A stretch of 64,000 bases of DNA from Azotimanducus sp965220185 (GTDB lineage Bacteria > Pseudomonadota > Gammaproteobacteria > Pseudomonadales > Azotimanducaceae), in assembly GCA_965220185.1 (NCBI GenBank), contig OZ244807.1:1302001-1366000 (forward strand). Reading direction: 5' to 3'. Position numbers and translations under genes: made by a program. The notes under the pieces were generated by a model. That model saw only the letters and a program-made list of their open reading frames with translations. It ran no database searches and had not been told where the DNA came from. Each line of letters starts with the position of its first letter. The stretch's first letter is position 1. Shown here one piece after another: positions 16,013 through 24,821 of the stretch.

Positions 16013-16747
16013 ATGAAGGCGCCGAATCACATCGCCATCATCATGGATGGCAACTATCGATGGGCGCACCAGCGCGGCCTGCCTGTGGGCGCTGGGCACC
16101 GCGCCGGTGCAGAGAATGTTCGTCCGCGCGTCATGGATTGCCTTGACCGAGGCGTGGGCTACCTCACGCTTTTCGCATTCAGCACTGAGAATTGGCAGCG
16201 TCCGAAGTCCGAGGTGCGCGTGCTGATGAACCTCGTGCGGCGCGTGCTCGACGATGAGCTTTCGGAACTTGCCGAGCTAGGCTTGAGGATTCGCGTGATC
16301 GGCGACCGCAGGCGATTTTCGGATGATCTGTTGAGCCGCATTGAGCGGGTCGAGCATGTCAGCGAAGTCAATAGCAGGATGACGCTCACTATCGCGCTCA
16401 GCTATGGCGGCCGCTGGGATATTCTGCAAGCCATGCGCGCAGTGGCCAAGGCGGTGCTTGAGGGTCGAGTGTCCGAGGCCGACATCGAGGCGATGGACGA
16501 GGAGACTTTCGGGCGTTTCCTATCGCTCGAACGCGCTGGCGTGCCGCATCCTGACTTGCTCATTCGCACTGGTCGAGAACAGCGATTAAGCAACTTTTGC
16601 ATCTGGGATTTGAGCTATACCGAACTCTATTTCACGGATGCGCTGTGGCCCGATTTCGCAACGACTGACTTGGATGCCGCAATTGCGACGTATGGTGCGC
16701 GGCTTCGTCGCTTCGGCGATCGAAGGGGCGAGGCGCAGGCGAAATGA
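16013..16747 (+). CDS. uppS: isoprenyl (undecaprenyl) diphosphate synthase
   Basis: Cis-prenyltransferase making the C55 carrier for cell-wall synthesis. HIAIIMDGN, FAFSTENWQRP, YGGRWDIL and SNFCIWDLSYTELYFTD match the family over about 244 residues. I start it at the ATG at 16013 (MKAPNHIAII); a GTG lies one codon upstream. Two normally invariant glycines differ: MDGNGRW reads MDGNYRW and RTGGE reads RTGRE. Both lie in the substrate-binding part of the enzyme, so activity or product length may be altered. Confidence 0.9.
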   Translation: MKAPNHIAIIMDGNYRWAHQRGLPVGAGHRAGAENVRPRVMDCLDRGVGYLTLFAFSTENWQRPKSEVRVLMNLVRRVLDDELSELAELGLRIRVIGDRRRFSDDLLSRIERVEHVSEVNSRMTLTIALSYGGRWDILQAMRAVAKAVLEGRVSEADIEAMDEETFGRFLSLERAGVPHPDLLIRTGREQRLSNFCIWDLSYTELYFTDALWPDFATTDLDAAIATYGARLRRFGDRRGEAQAK

Positions 16748-16778
16748 AAATTATCGGCTCGCCCAACTCGCTGCTTAA

Positions 16779-16799
16779 AATAGCTATTATGTCTATAAA
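16779..16799 (+). promoter_or_regulatory. palindrome and -10-like box before the TA pair
   Basis: The 10-bp palindrome AATAGCTATT (16779-16788) lies just upstream of TATAAA (16794-16799), 24 bases before the antitoxin ATG. It is in a suitable position for conditional autorepression by the antitoxin-toxin complex. Confidence 0.35.
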
Positions 16800-16822
16800 G
16801 TCTAATTGAGTGGTGCAAAGAT

Positions 16823-17185
16823 ATGACGACAAGCATGAAGACAATGTCGGCCCTCCAGGCTAAGAACGCTTTCGGTCAGTTCCTTGAGGCATCGCAGCGC
16901 GGCCCGGTCGCGGTCACTAAGAATCGGAGGCTCGTGGCGGCAATGTTCTCGATTGAGGATGTGCGCAATATGGCGCGGGCTTATCTTTCCGAGCCTCTGC
17001 AAGCCCAGGTCGAGAGCGGTGAAATGAGTGCAATGACTGCGCTGCTTCGCCAAGCTCGCGTGAATGAGCGCATTCGACGTTCCCGAGAAGAGGCTGCGAG
17101 GGGCGAGGTTCGGACGATGGATGAGCGTTATTTCGATGACCTGCGGACACATGTGCTCAATCTTTCCAACACGAATGCGAAATGA
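16823..17185 (+). CDS. Phd/YefM-type antitoxin
   Basis: 120 residues. The N-terminal segment MSALQAKNAFGQFLEASQRGPVAVTKNRR is the DNA-binding fold of Phd/YefM antitoxins, followed by a helical, charged tail (RIRRSREEAARGEV) that would wrap the toxin. It overlaps the toxin start by 4 bases (ATGA). The pair sits between uppS and cdsA, which are neighbours in most relatives, so it is an insertion in a housekeeping operon. Confidence 0.8.
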   Translation: MTTSMKTMSALQAKNAFGQFLEASQRGPVAVTKNRRLVAAMFSIEDVRNMARAYLSEPLQAQVESGEMSAMTALLRQARVNERIRRSREEAARGEVRTMDERYFDDLRTHVLNLSNTNAK

Positions 17186-17469
17186 CAGTTGTCAAGCTCT
17201 CGGAGAGCGCGCATGACGAGCTCCTTGAGGTGCTTTCTTGGATTGCTCAGGAAAGCATGGAAACTGCATTGAAATTCTTGGCTGAACTGCAAGCGCAATC
17301 ACAAAAGATCCTCGAAACCTTCCCTCAGTCAGGTCGGCGATTTGATGCTGATACACGTTACATCACTGTATCTGGGAGAGTGGTGGTCTACGAGTATCAT
17401 CTCGATTCGGACCAAGTCCTCATCCTGCACTTCTATAGCCCCGGACAGGACTGGCAAGATTATCTTTAG
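17182..17469 (+). CDS. ParE/RelE-family toxin
   Basis: 95 residues with the ParE/RelE plan: an N-terminal strand (VVKLSESAHDEL), two helices (LLEVLSWIAQ..., LAELQAQSQKILETFP), then GRRFDADTRYITVSGRVVVYEY and a closing strand LILHFYSPGQDW. ParE members poison gyrase and RelE members cut mRNA on the ribosome; the sequence alone does not decide between them. The start codon overlaps the antitoxin stop. Confidence 0.8.
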   Translation: MTVVKLSESAHDELLEVLSWIAQESMETALKFLAELQAQSQKILETFPQSGRRFDADTRYITVSGRVVVYEYHLDSDQVLILHFYSPGQDWQDYL

Positions 17470-17484
17470 CGATTTGCGATTGCC

Positions 17485-18336
17485 ATGAGCGCTCAACAAG
17501 CCACATCCAATCTGCGGTTGCGGGTGCTCACTGCGCTCATCGCACTGCCCCTGACGCTCCTTCTGCTGTTCGTGTTGCCGACGCTTGTGCTCGCTGGCCT
17601 TGTGTTCGTGCTGCTCGGCATTGGACTTGTCGAATGGGCACGCTTGAGCGAGGCGGATGTCTTCATGTCCGCGCTGCTATGGCTGCTCTACGGACTGCTC
17701 GCACCAGCCCTGTTCGGCCTTCAAAGCATGGCGGGCGTTGATCTCACGCTGCTTCTGCTGAGTCTTGCCGCCGTCTTCTGGTGTGTGGCATTTTTCATGG
17801 TTGTGCGCTTTCCGGCATCTGCTCGCTTGCTGCCACCTGTGGTGCGCGGAATCGTGGGCGTTTGCCTGCTGGCCTCAGCTTGGCTTGGATTCACTTTGCT
17901 GAAAGCGAACGGCGACGAATGGCTCATCGTCTGGCTGTTACTAGTCGTGTGGGTCGCCGACTCGTCAGCCTATTTTGGCGGTCGCGCCTGGGGGAAAACC
18001 AAGCTCGCGCCCGAGGTGAGTCCCGGCAAGACCATCGAAGGCGCCTTGACCGGCATTCTCTCAGCAGTCGTTATCGGCACTCTTGCAGGTCTCTCGATGC
18101 CAGTGTCGCTGAACTTCGAGAATGATCTCTTGCTCTGGATGCTGGCTTCCGTAGGGTTTGCGCTGCTTTCCATCCTTGGCGACCTTTTTGTGAGTCTAAT
18201 CAAGCGTCTTGCAAATGCTAAGGATTCGGGCGGCCTCTTTCCCGGACATGGCGGCGTCCTTGATCGACTCGATTCGCTTCTTGCAACCGTGCCGCTGCTC
18301 GCACTGCTCGTCCAACTGACGATGAACCCGCATTGA
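17485..18336 (+). CDS. cdsA: phosphatidate cytidylyltransferase
   Basis: 283 residues. A multi-spanning inner-membrane enzyme that makes CDP-diacylglycerol from phosphatidate and CTP. The family signature is complete near the C-terminus: SLIKRLANAKDSGG followed by PGHGGVLDRLDS. Several hydrophobic segments (LLLFVLPTLVLAGLVFVLLG and others) precede it. It belongs to the uppS-cdsA operon, here split by a TA pair. Confidence 0.95.
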   Translation: MSAQQATSNLRLRVLTALIALPLTLLLLFVLPTLVLAGLVFVLLGIGLVEWARLSEADVFMSALLWLLYGLLAPALFGLQSMAGVDLTLLLLSLAAVFWCVAFFMVVRFPASARLLPPVVRGIVGVCLLASAWLGFTLLKANGDEWLIVWLLLVVWVADSSAYFGGRAWGKTKLAPEVSPGKTIEGALTGILSAVVIGTLAGLSMPVSLNFENDLLLWMLASVGFALLSILGDLFVSLIKRLANAKDSGGLFPGHGGVLDRLDSLLATVPLLALLVQLTMNPH

Positions 18337-18413
18337 TTCTGAGGAGCCTGCGCCTGACTGACCGCTTCGCTAGAATGTGCAGCGTCGCCTCAACACAACC
18401 CTTGGAGGTCCCT

Positions 18414-20072
18414 GTGCGGGACGAAGAAGTCGCGCGCCGCATTACGCTCAAGCCCATCGCCACTGTGGCCGAGAAAGCCCTTGGATTGGATACCAATCAA
18501 ATCATCCCCTATGGTCATCACAAGGCAAAGATCGCCTTGGATGTTGCGCATTCAGCGTGCGAGCAGCCGCGCGGCAAGCTCATTCTGGTGACTGCGCTCA
18601 ACCCAACCCCTGCGGGCGAAGGCAAGACAACGACAAGCATCGGCCTCAGCGATGGGCTGAATCGAATCGGCGTGCGTGCGGCAGCGTGCCTGCGCGAACC
18701 CTCTCTCGGGCCCTGCTTTGGCATGAAAGGCGGTGCCACCGGCGGCGGCCATGCGCAAATCGCACCGATGCAAGATATTAACCTGCATTTCAATGGCGAT
18801 ATTCATGCCGTCACATCCGCGAATAATCTGCTCGCCTCAATGGTTGACAACCATTTCTACTGGGGCAATCGCTTGCGTTTGGATCCTGCGCGGATTTCTT
18901 GGCGGCGTGCGATGGACCTCAATGAGCGTGTACTGCGCAAGCTGTCCCTCAACTTGCGCCGTGAGCTGAGCCGCGAAGGCGCGTTCGATATCACCGCTGC
19001 TTCGGAAGTCATGGCGGTGCTGTGCTTGGCAAGCGATCTAGTCGACCTTGAAAAGCGCCTCGGAGACATCGTCGTCGGACGCGCATCCGACGGCTCGCTG
19101 GTGCACGCGCGTGATTTGGAGGTTGAAAGTGCGATGACCGCGCTGCTTGTGGACGCGCTTGCACCCAATCTCGTTCAAACCCTTGAGCACAACCCCGCCA
19201 TTATTCATGGCGGACCCTTCGCCAATATCGCGCACGGCTGCAATTCTGTTCTGGCAACGCGCACTGCGCTTGGACTCGCCGATGTGGTCGTGACAGAAGC
19301 GGGTTTCGGAGCCGACCTCGGCGCCGAGAAGTTCTTCAATATCAAATGCCGGCAGTCGGGACTGCGCCCGAGCGCATGCGTGATCGTGGCGACAGTGCGG
19401 GCGCTCAAGATGCACGGCGGCGTTGCGCTTGAAGACCTCGGCTCTGCCGATGTCGCGGCGGTCTCGCGCGGCCTCGCCAATTTGCGTCGGCATGTGCGAA
19501 ATCTGCAGGGCTTCGGCGTCTCGCCGGTGGTTGCTGTCAACCACTTCACCGGAGACAGCGACGAGGAAATCGAGGCCATTCGCGCCGGACTGCAAGACTT
19601 GGGTGTGAAAGTGGTGCTGGCGAGGCATTGGGCCGAAGGCGGCGCTGGCGCCACCGAACTGGCCGAGGCGGTCATGGAGCGCATCGAGCACGCAACAGGC
19701 GATGTCACGCTGTCATATGAAGACGAGGCGCCGCTCGTTGACAAGATACGCGCCGTCGCCACGCGCATATACGGTGCGGGTGACGTGCAGTTCGATGAGC
19801 AGTCCGCGCATGACCTGCAAGCGCTTGAAGTTTCGGGCTATGGCCATTTGCCGGTGTGCATCGCCAAGACGCAGTACAGCTTCTCGGCAGACCCGAGCGC
19901 CAAGGGCGCGCCCGACGGCCATGTGCTGCCGGTGCGCGGCGTGCGCCTGTCGGCGGGCGCCGGATTCGTCGTGGTGCTGTGCGGCGACATCATGACCATG
20001 CCGGGATTGCCGAGGGAGCCGGCAGCAAAAAGCATCGGTGTTGACGCGAAGGGAAACATTTACGGTCTGTGA
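18414..20072 (+). CDS. fhs: formate-tetrahydrofolate ligase
   Basis: ATP-dependent synthesis of 10-formyl-THF from formate. The P-loop TPAGEGKTTTSIGL, the PSLGPCFGMKGGATGGGHAQ region and VVTEAGFGADLGAEKFF are diagnostic. The frame is open from 18333, but GGAGG at 18404-18408 sits at ideal distance from the GTG at 18414 (VRDEEVARRITLKP), which also fits the family's N-terminus, giving 552 residues. TAGAAT at 18371-18376 could be its -10 box. A gene of one-carbon metabolism, not usually linked to cdsA. Confidence 0.93.
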   Translation: MRDEEVARRITLKPIATVAEKALGLDTNQIIPYGHHKAKIALDVAHSACEQPRGKLILVTALNPTPAGEGKTTTSIGLSDGLNRIGVRAAACLREPSLGPCFGMKGGATGGGHAQIAPMQDINLHFNGDIHAVTSANNLLASMVDNHFYWGNRLRLDPARISWRRAMDLNERVLRKLSLNLRRELSREGAFDITAASEVMAVLCLASDLVDLEKRLGDIVVGRASDGSLVHARDLEVESAMTALLVDALAPNLVQTLEHNPAIIHGGPFANIAHGCNSVLATRTALGLADVVVTEAGFGADLGAEKFFNIKCRQSGLRPSACVIVATVRALKMHGGVALEDLGSADVAAVSRGLANLRRHVRNLQGFGVSPVVAVNHFTGDSDEEIEAIRAGLQDLGVKVVLARHWAEGGAGATELAEAVMERIEHATGDVTLSYEDEAPLVDKIRAVATRIYGAGDVQFDEQSAHDLQALEVSGYGHLPVCIAKTQYSFSADPSAKGAPDGHVLPVRGVRLSAGAGFVVVLCGDIMTMPGLPREPAAKSIGVDAKGNIYGL

Positions 20073-20109
20073 GAGATACAAGACAGCCCTGAACTTTTGA
20101 CCCGCATTT

Positions 20110-21258
20110 TCATAGCAGCGCACCTTGCCAAAGATGCTCGCAGAAGGTCTTGACGGGCATGATGTCGATGCCGTCTTCAGTGCTTCGCGCATAGGGTTCG
20201 CGGCACACCAGCAGGCGTCGACGCAGCGTCATGTCCTTGCTGATCGCGCGTAGCGATCTTAAGTCTTGCGCACCAATATGTCTTGATGCCTTAACCTCGA
20301 TGGCGAGCTCGTTGCCGAGCAGAAAATCGACTTCAACGCCGGTGCGGGTGCGCCAATAGCTTAAGGGGAAATCGAGGCGCAGGTAGTCGATTGCCGCGCG
20401 AAGCTCCAGAAATATGAGCTGTTCAAACGCGGTGCCGTACTCAGTCGAACCTTGCGGCAGGCTGCGTCGCCCGCAGAGCGTATTGGCGACACCGATATCG
20501 AAGAAGTACACCTTGTCGGTGGCGGTCAGCTTGCGCTTCGGTGCGGCGTTGAATGGCGGAAGGACATGCAGCACCAGGGTGTCCTGCAAAATGCCAACAA
20601 AGTCACGAACGGTCCTTGGCGGCACCTCCGCGTCGCGGCCAATTTTTGTGTAGTTGATTTGCGCACCGTTGAAATGCGCGGCGACATCAAGGAAGCGCGA
20701 GAAGTTGCTGATCGAGCGCGTTAGGGATTCAGCTTGAATCTCTTCGCGAAGATAGGTGCCTGCATAGGCTTTGAGCGCCTCCCAGGAGAGCGGTGAATCG
20801 ACGATGCCGGGCAGGCCGCCGCGCTGCAGCAAGTCGTCGATTCTGTCGAAGCCTATCTCGGCGCTCACCAAGGGATGAAGCGATAAAAAGAACGCGCGTC
20901 CACCGAGCAGGTTGGCACGGCCTCGACGCAGCTTGCGAGCGCTGCTGCCCGTGAGCAGGAAGCGAGTGCCGCGAGTGTCGATCAGGCGTTGCACTTCATC
21001 GAGCAGATTCGGCAGCTTCTGGATTTCGTCAATCACCACGAGTTGGTGGTCATTGACGGCATGTCTCAGAGTTTCTGGCGCAGTGGAGAATTGTCGAAAC
21101 ACCTCGCTTTCGAGCAGATCGATATAAAGGGCTTCTGCAAAGAGATGGCGCAGCAGTGTGGACTTGCCAGTCTGCCGCGGGCCGAGCAGGAACAGGGAGC
21201 GTTCACCTGCGAATGGTCTCAGATCAAGTTGGCGGCTATAGATTGGTGACTGTTCCAC
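20110..21258 (-). CDS. AAA_14/DUF4143-type ATPase
   Basis: 382 residues. Walker A is GPRQTGKST, Walker B LVVIDEIQKL, sensor FLLTGSSARKLRR, then GGRAFFLSLHPL and the C-terminal domain with SYWRTRTGVEVDFLLG...AIEVKAS, a PD-(D/E)XK-like pattern (D, then ExK). It starts at GTG 21258, just below a palindrome. It is only distantly similar to the two ATPases at 1362 and 39772, so it is a separate subfamily. Function unknown. Confidence 0.8.
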   Translation of the reverse strand: MEQSPIYSRQLDLRPFAGERSLFLLGPRQTGKSTLLRHLFAEALYIDLLESEVFRQFSTAPETLRHAVNDHQLVVIDEIQKLPNLLDEVQRLIDTRGTRFLLTGSSARKLRRGRANLLGGRAFFLSLHPLVSAEIGFDRIDDLLQRGGLPGIVDSPLSWEALKAYAGTYLREEIQAESLTRSISNFSRFLDVAAHFNGAQINYTKIGRDAEVPPRTVRDFVGILQDTLVLHVLPPFNAAPKRKLTATDKVYFFDIGVANTLCGRRSLPQGSTEYGTAFEQLIFLELRAAIDYLRLDFPLSYWRTRTGVEVDFLLGNELAIEVKASRHIGAQDLRSLRAISKDMTLRRRLLVCREPYARSTEDGIDIMPVKTFCEHLWQGALL

Positions 21259-21264
21259 AGATTT

Positions 21265-21281
21265 TCACCAGAATCTGGTGA
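21265..21281. promoter_or_regulatory. palindrome upstream of the ATPase start
   Basis: TCACCAGA-A-TCTGGTGA is a perfect 8-bp-arm palindrome beginning 7 bases upstream of the GTG start at 21258. It is well placed to be an operator or to block the ribosome-binding site. Confidence 0.45.
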
Positions 21282-21307
21282 CAAAGCCTATGATAACAAC
21301 TCATCGG

Positions 21308-21577
21308 CTAGTGTAGTGTCCCATAAATAAGTGTGCATTCAGCGCGCAGCACAACCGCCGAGGCAAGGCGCAGCCCGCAGGGAATATCGGGCATATTGCC
21401 AAGCGGCGCAACGCCGCACGGGGACTGCCCGCAGCCACCCGAAGGGCGCGCCCACAAATGCCCACCTGCTGCGTTGCGACCCATGGAAATACGGCGGGGT
21501 ATTCCCTGCGGGCCGCGCCTTGCATCTGGGCATTTGTGGGTGCGCTGATACCTATTTTTAGTTTGACGGAACACTAG
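21308..21577. mobile_element. 270-bp palindrome-rich MITE-like element
   Basis: Short terminal inverted repeats CTAGTGT (21308-21314) and ACACTAG (21571-21577) enclose GC-rich DNA with two interleaved long inverted repeats: 21367-21386 with 21500-21519 (one mismatch in 20) and 21446-21469 with 21522-21545. There is no coding capacity. The right end (TTTGACGGA-CACTAG-TTCAA) recurs at 41009-41027 and an internal piece recurs at 4008-4044, so it belongs to a dispersed family. Confidence 0.6.
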
Positions 21578-21658
21578 GTTCAAGCGCAAATTTGGCTCAA
21601 CGTGCCGTATTTCAGGAGGGACAATAAATTCATGGCAATCAGAGAATGATTGCATCTA

Positions 21659-21871
21659 TCAGCCTGCGGGTAGTGAGGACGACTGCCTCGCAGATCGCGC
21701 CGTGCGCTCCGTGATCGCAGCCGTTTTGATGCACATATGATGACAACATTTATCGTCTGAAAACCCTCGCTCTTGCGACCAATCCAGTACTTGCCTCAAG
21801 ATCGTCAAACTTCCCACATCCGAATTGCACGGCGACCATGTATGCCGATGACAGATGATAATTGCATACAT
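21659..21871 (-). CDS. uncertain small ORF
   Basis: A 70-codon frame beginning MYAIIICHRHTWSPCNSDVG. The first two thirds have plausible protein composition; the tail is rich in Ser, Arg and Ala. No family is recognised. It could be the remnant of a gene lying between the MITE-like element and the restriction gene. Confidence 0.25.
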   Translation of the reverse strand: MYAIIICHRHTWSPCNSDVGSLTILRQVLDWSQERGFSDDKCCHHMCIKTAAITERTARSARQSSSLPAG

Positions 21872-21908
21872 TTCGGTGAACTCCGTGCGACTTGTTGAGT
21901 ATTGGCCA

Positions 21909-22442
21909 TCACCCAGACCTCATGGTTACGCTATCGACAGGATCGCCAGTGACACGGTACGCTTTGAACATATGCTCCTGACCTGCGCTTGGGTTGGGAA
22001 CGTGTTCTGTCCGCATCTCGTTGGTGCGCAGGTCAAAGCTGTATGCTACGACGACTTCATCAACTTCACGACGGATGAGCGTTCCTACTTCAACCAAGTC
22101 AGTGTCAACCTCGTGACTTGCAGGCACAATCAACGTGCGGACATAGTAGACCTGTCGTCCATTGTGCTCACCAGATGGGACTTGAGAATTACAATCGTAG
22201 TCCGCCTCACGACCCGGATATGCGAGGCCTTTGAGTTCGAATCCTTCGGCGAACTTCACAAGACGGAAATCAGGATAGGAATTACGGCCTGGGGAGTCAA
22301 AGTTTAGACCGAGCGCCTCAAGCCGTCGCTTGAACCAGTTCTGAAAATGAAACTCTTTGTCGCCACGGCCCTCCCGCACAATCAGCTCCCCGTGCCGGAT
22401 GGCATGAACGCACTCCTTAAAGACGATTGATATGTTTGACAC
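21909..22442 (-). CDS. type II restriction endonuclease-like protein
   Basis: 177 residues with a PD-(D/E)XK core: Asp in NSYPDFRLV, then FELKGLAY, with a conserved Glu earlier (KEFHFQNWFKRRLEALG). It lies 21 bases downstream of a DNA methyltransferase in the same direction and has lower GC than its surroundings, so it is the likely restriction partner of that enzyme. The recognition site cannot be read from the sequence. Confidence 0.65.
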   Translation of the reverse strand: MSNISIVFKECVHAIRHGELIVREGRGDKEFHFQNWFKRRLEALGLNFDSPGRNSYPDFRLVKFAEGFELKGLAYPGREADYDCNSQVPSGEHNGRQVYYVRTLIVPASHEVDTDLVEVGTLIRREVDEVVVAYSFDLRTNEMRTEHVPNPSAGQEHMFKAYRVTGDPVDSVTMRSG

Positions 22443-22463
22443 GACCTATTCTGCCTATTCACG

Positions 22464-24545
22464 TTAAATAGGTTGTATTTTGGTATTGCTGCAAACTGAA
22501 TGTATGTTCTCAATCAATTCCTCTGTTTTTCCATTTGCATTAGCAAGGAAATCAATAGCATCGTCCAAGCTCGGTGCGAGTGAAACCCGCCGCAATAACT
22601 GTGCCATGACAATGATACGTATATCATTGCGACTTAGCGTCCGCCCGGCTTGACTAAGGCGCCGCGCTTGGTCCTGAGCAGACCGTGCAGTTACATTGTT
22701 GATTCCCTCTCTCCAAGTCCGTGTATTGAGCCGCGAGCGCTTTCGGCAAACCACAATGATATCGAGGTCTATTGGCTCTTTTGCTTGATGCTTAGGCATC
22801 GCAACCGACATCTCGGCTTTGATAGGCTGCGTGGCTGTGATCGCAAACCCCGTTCTCATGAGCGCTTTTAGAACGCAAATCCAGCCTTCGGGTCGGGAAT
22901 GGTGATAGGTGAAGGCTAGCAAGCCATCATCTCTCAGGATCCGCTTGGTCTCCAGCCAAACTGCGGATAAGCGATCAGTGAAATCGTGAGCATTGACATG
23001 CTGCACCTCGCACTCGGAGCGGGTCGTGTCACTGTGCCTGTACCCATTCTCACCCAGAATATGCCTTTGCCACACGTGAAAGAAATCGGCAAGCTGCGAG
23101 TAATGAACATTGTCAAAAAACGGAGGATCGGTCAATACAACATCTACGGAGCGGTCCGGCAAGTCTGTTGAACCAGAGTCGCCGCAAGAGAAGTAGACGG
23201 GTTGACCTTGCGCAAAATCGGCATAGTTTTCCGCAATGGACGAACCAATCCGCTGCGAAAGCCCGTACACCTTTTCTGTCTTGCCGTTTTTCACCGCTGA
23301 AAGCCGTAACTCAAACGGATTATCCGCATAATCCAGAGCCCTTCGGATACGATTTTCGAACATGGTCGAAAATGAACCTGAACTTTTGGGTGTGCCCCAG
23401 AGATTGGCTTCCAGCGGAACACGCTCAGGCTTTAGGATGTGGTGGGCGAACATGTGACGAACCGCGCCTGTACCCTCGCCCTTGTATGACGCGAACATAT
23501 TGTTGAACTCCAGTGTGCCGGAGAACAGGCAGGTAAACAATTCTCGTACTACAGGATTGGGTACTTTGCGAATGCGTTCAGCGAGGATGGATAGGCACAG
23601 AAGCTGACGAGCATTGAACATTTCGTGCCAATAGCGGTAGTTATATCTGATCGCCTGATTTGTATTGTGGCCTGGCTTGATCGCGACAACCGGAAAAGCA
23701 CTCTCGCGGTGGAAGAGTGCATGCTGGGCCTTGGCGTAGAGTCTGCGATCTTCATCCGTGGCGGGAAGGTATTCTTTATTTCCATCTGGCAGCAGTGCCA
23801 GTTTGGCATAGAGCCGGTGCTTCGGAGCCTTTTCTGCTGCGCGGGCTGTTTTGGCAATTGAAAATGTGTGGTCGCAGGAGGGGCACGTTGCGCTTTGTCC
23901 TGTGGCAGGGCCAGCGTCGGGATCGAACGACTTTGCGCAGGATTTGCATTTCACATCTCTTGAATCGATATGCACTTCGTTAATATCGCCGCAATGAGGG
24001 CAAACGGCTTGAGCGCGAGGGAACTTCTTGGAGTATACGTGCCGAGCGAAAATCATTGAAGAAAACAGATCAACACTTCCACCGCAGCGTGGACAATCTA
24101 GCGTTTTGACCCAGAAGTAGTACAGTATGTCTGCTTTTGCACGGTCCGGTAACGTAGTTTGGTAATAGCTTTTCAGCGTCTTGGCTACGTCTTGCTCGAT
24201 GGAACGGAATGTCCTTAATATAGTGGAGCGGTCGTGGGACGAAAAAGCGCACTTCACAAGAAAATGTGCGACGGGATTGATATCCCGTCCGATAGCCCGT
24301 GCTCCGAGCTTCACAGCCTCTGCTAGAGTGGTGCCGCTGCCCATAAAGGGATCGAACACCGTACCTTCGGGAATGCGCACCGGCTTGTAGAAAAGATCAA
24401 GGATGTCAGATCCTGATGGGGCAAAAGCAGCAATCGTCATCGCACGGAACACTGTTCCGAGGCGTTGAGCCCACCACTTATGCATATGAGTGGTGGGCCG
24501 GTTGATTTCTTTGCGCCAGCTCTCTTTTTCGGCAATATCGCTCAA
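22464..24545 (-). CDS. DNA methyltransferase with zinc-ribbon insert
   Basis: 693 residues. An N-terminal HMHKWWAQR segment and the AdoMet motif DPFMGSGTT come first, then zinc-ribbon pairs (CPRCGG, CPHCGD, CKSC, CPSCDHTF at about residues 155-230), then the catalytic motif TDPPFFDN near residue 490. The motif order (AdoMet site before DPPF) and KWWAQR resemble the DUF1156-type methyltransferase group. With the downstream nuclease it forms a probable R-M system. The start at 24545 is in good agreement with the family N-terminus. Confidence 0.8.
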   Translation of the reverse strand: MSDIAEKESWRKEINRPTTHMHKWWAQRLGTVFRAMTIAAFAPSGSDILDLFYKPVRIPEGTVFDPFMGSGTTLAEAVKLGARAIGRDINPVAHFLVKCAFSSHDRSTILRTFRSIEQDVAKTLKSYYQTTLPDRAKADILYYFWVKTLDCPRCGGSVDLFSSMIFARHVYSKKFPRAQAVCPHCGDINEVHIDSRDVKCKSCAKSFDPDAGPATGQSATCPSCDHTFSIAKTARAAEKAPKHRLYAKLALLPDGNKEYLPATDEDRRLYAKAQHALFHRESAFPVVAIKPGHNTNQAIRYNYRYWHEMFNARQLLCLSILAERIRKVPNPVVRELFTCLFSGTLEFNNMFASYKGEGTGAVRHMFAHHILKPERVPLEANLWGTPKSSGSFSTMFENRIRRALDYADNPFELRLSAVKNGKTEKVYGLSQRIGSSIAENYADFAQGQPVYFSCGDSGSTDLPDRSVDVVLTDPPFFDNVHYSQLADFFHVWQRHILGENGYRHSDTTRSECEVQHVNAHDFTDRLSAVWLETKRILRDDGLLAFTYHHSRPEGWICVLKALMRTGFAITATQPIKAEMSVAMPKHQAKEPIDLDIIVVCRKRSRLNTRTWREGINNVTARSAQDQARRLSQAGRTLSRNDIRIIVMAQLLRRVSLAPSLDDAIDFLANANGKTEELIENIHSVCSNTKIQPI

Positions 24546-24578
24546 AGCTTCGAACGGAAACGCATCGTCCTCAATTGC

Positions 24579-24767
24579 TCAGAGCGAGGATGCGGGCTTC
24601 AGATGGACGACCTGATGGGCATGGTCTGGGATTTCCAGCGGTAACTCTGGCGCCAACGCCGATTGGGCATGCCATCGGGGGCTTTCAACCGACATTTCTG
24701 CTTGAGTTTTTGCGCTAGCTTGCTTCATAGGCATCCGTATTTTATTCGGTTTCCTAACACTCGACAT
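24579..24767 (-). CDS. uncertain small ORF
   Basis: 62 codons starting MSSVRKPNKIRMPMKQ, directly upstream of the methyltransferase in the same direction. Basic N-terminus, no recognised family. It may be a small accessory or leader protein of the R-M system, or not a gene. Confidence 0.3.
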   Translation of the reverse strand: MSSVRKPNKIRMPMKQASAKTQAEMSVESPRWHAQSALAPELPLEIPDHAHQVVHLKPASSL

Positions 24768-24821
24768 AGCAATCGTTTTCTCCGTGCGCTGCCGAGAGTA
24801 CAATGCGCATCAATTCACGAT

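Noticed and set aside
21367..21545. CRISPR-like array in the palindromic region
   Set aside because: The repeats are inverted and interleaved, without regularly spaced direct repeats.
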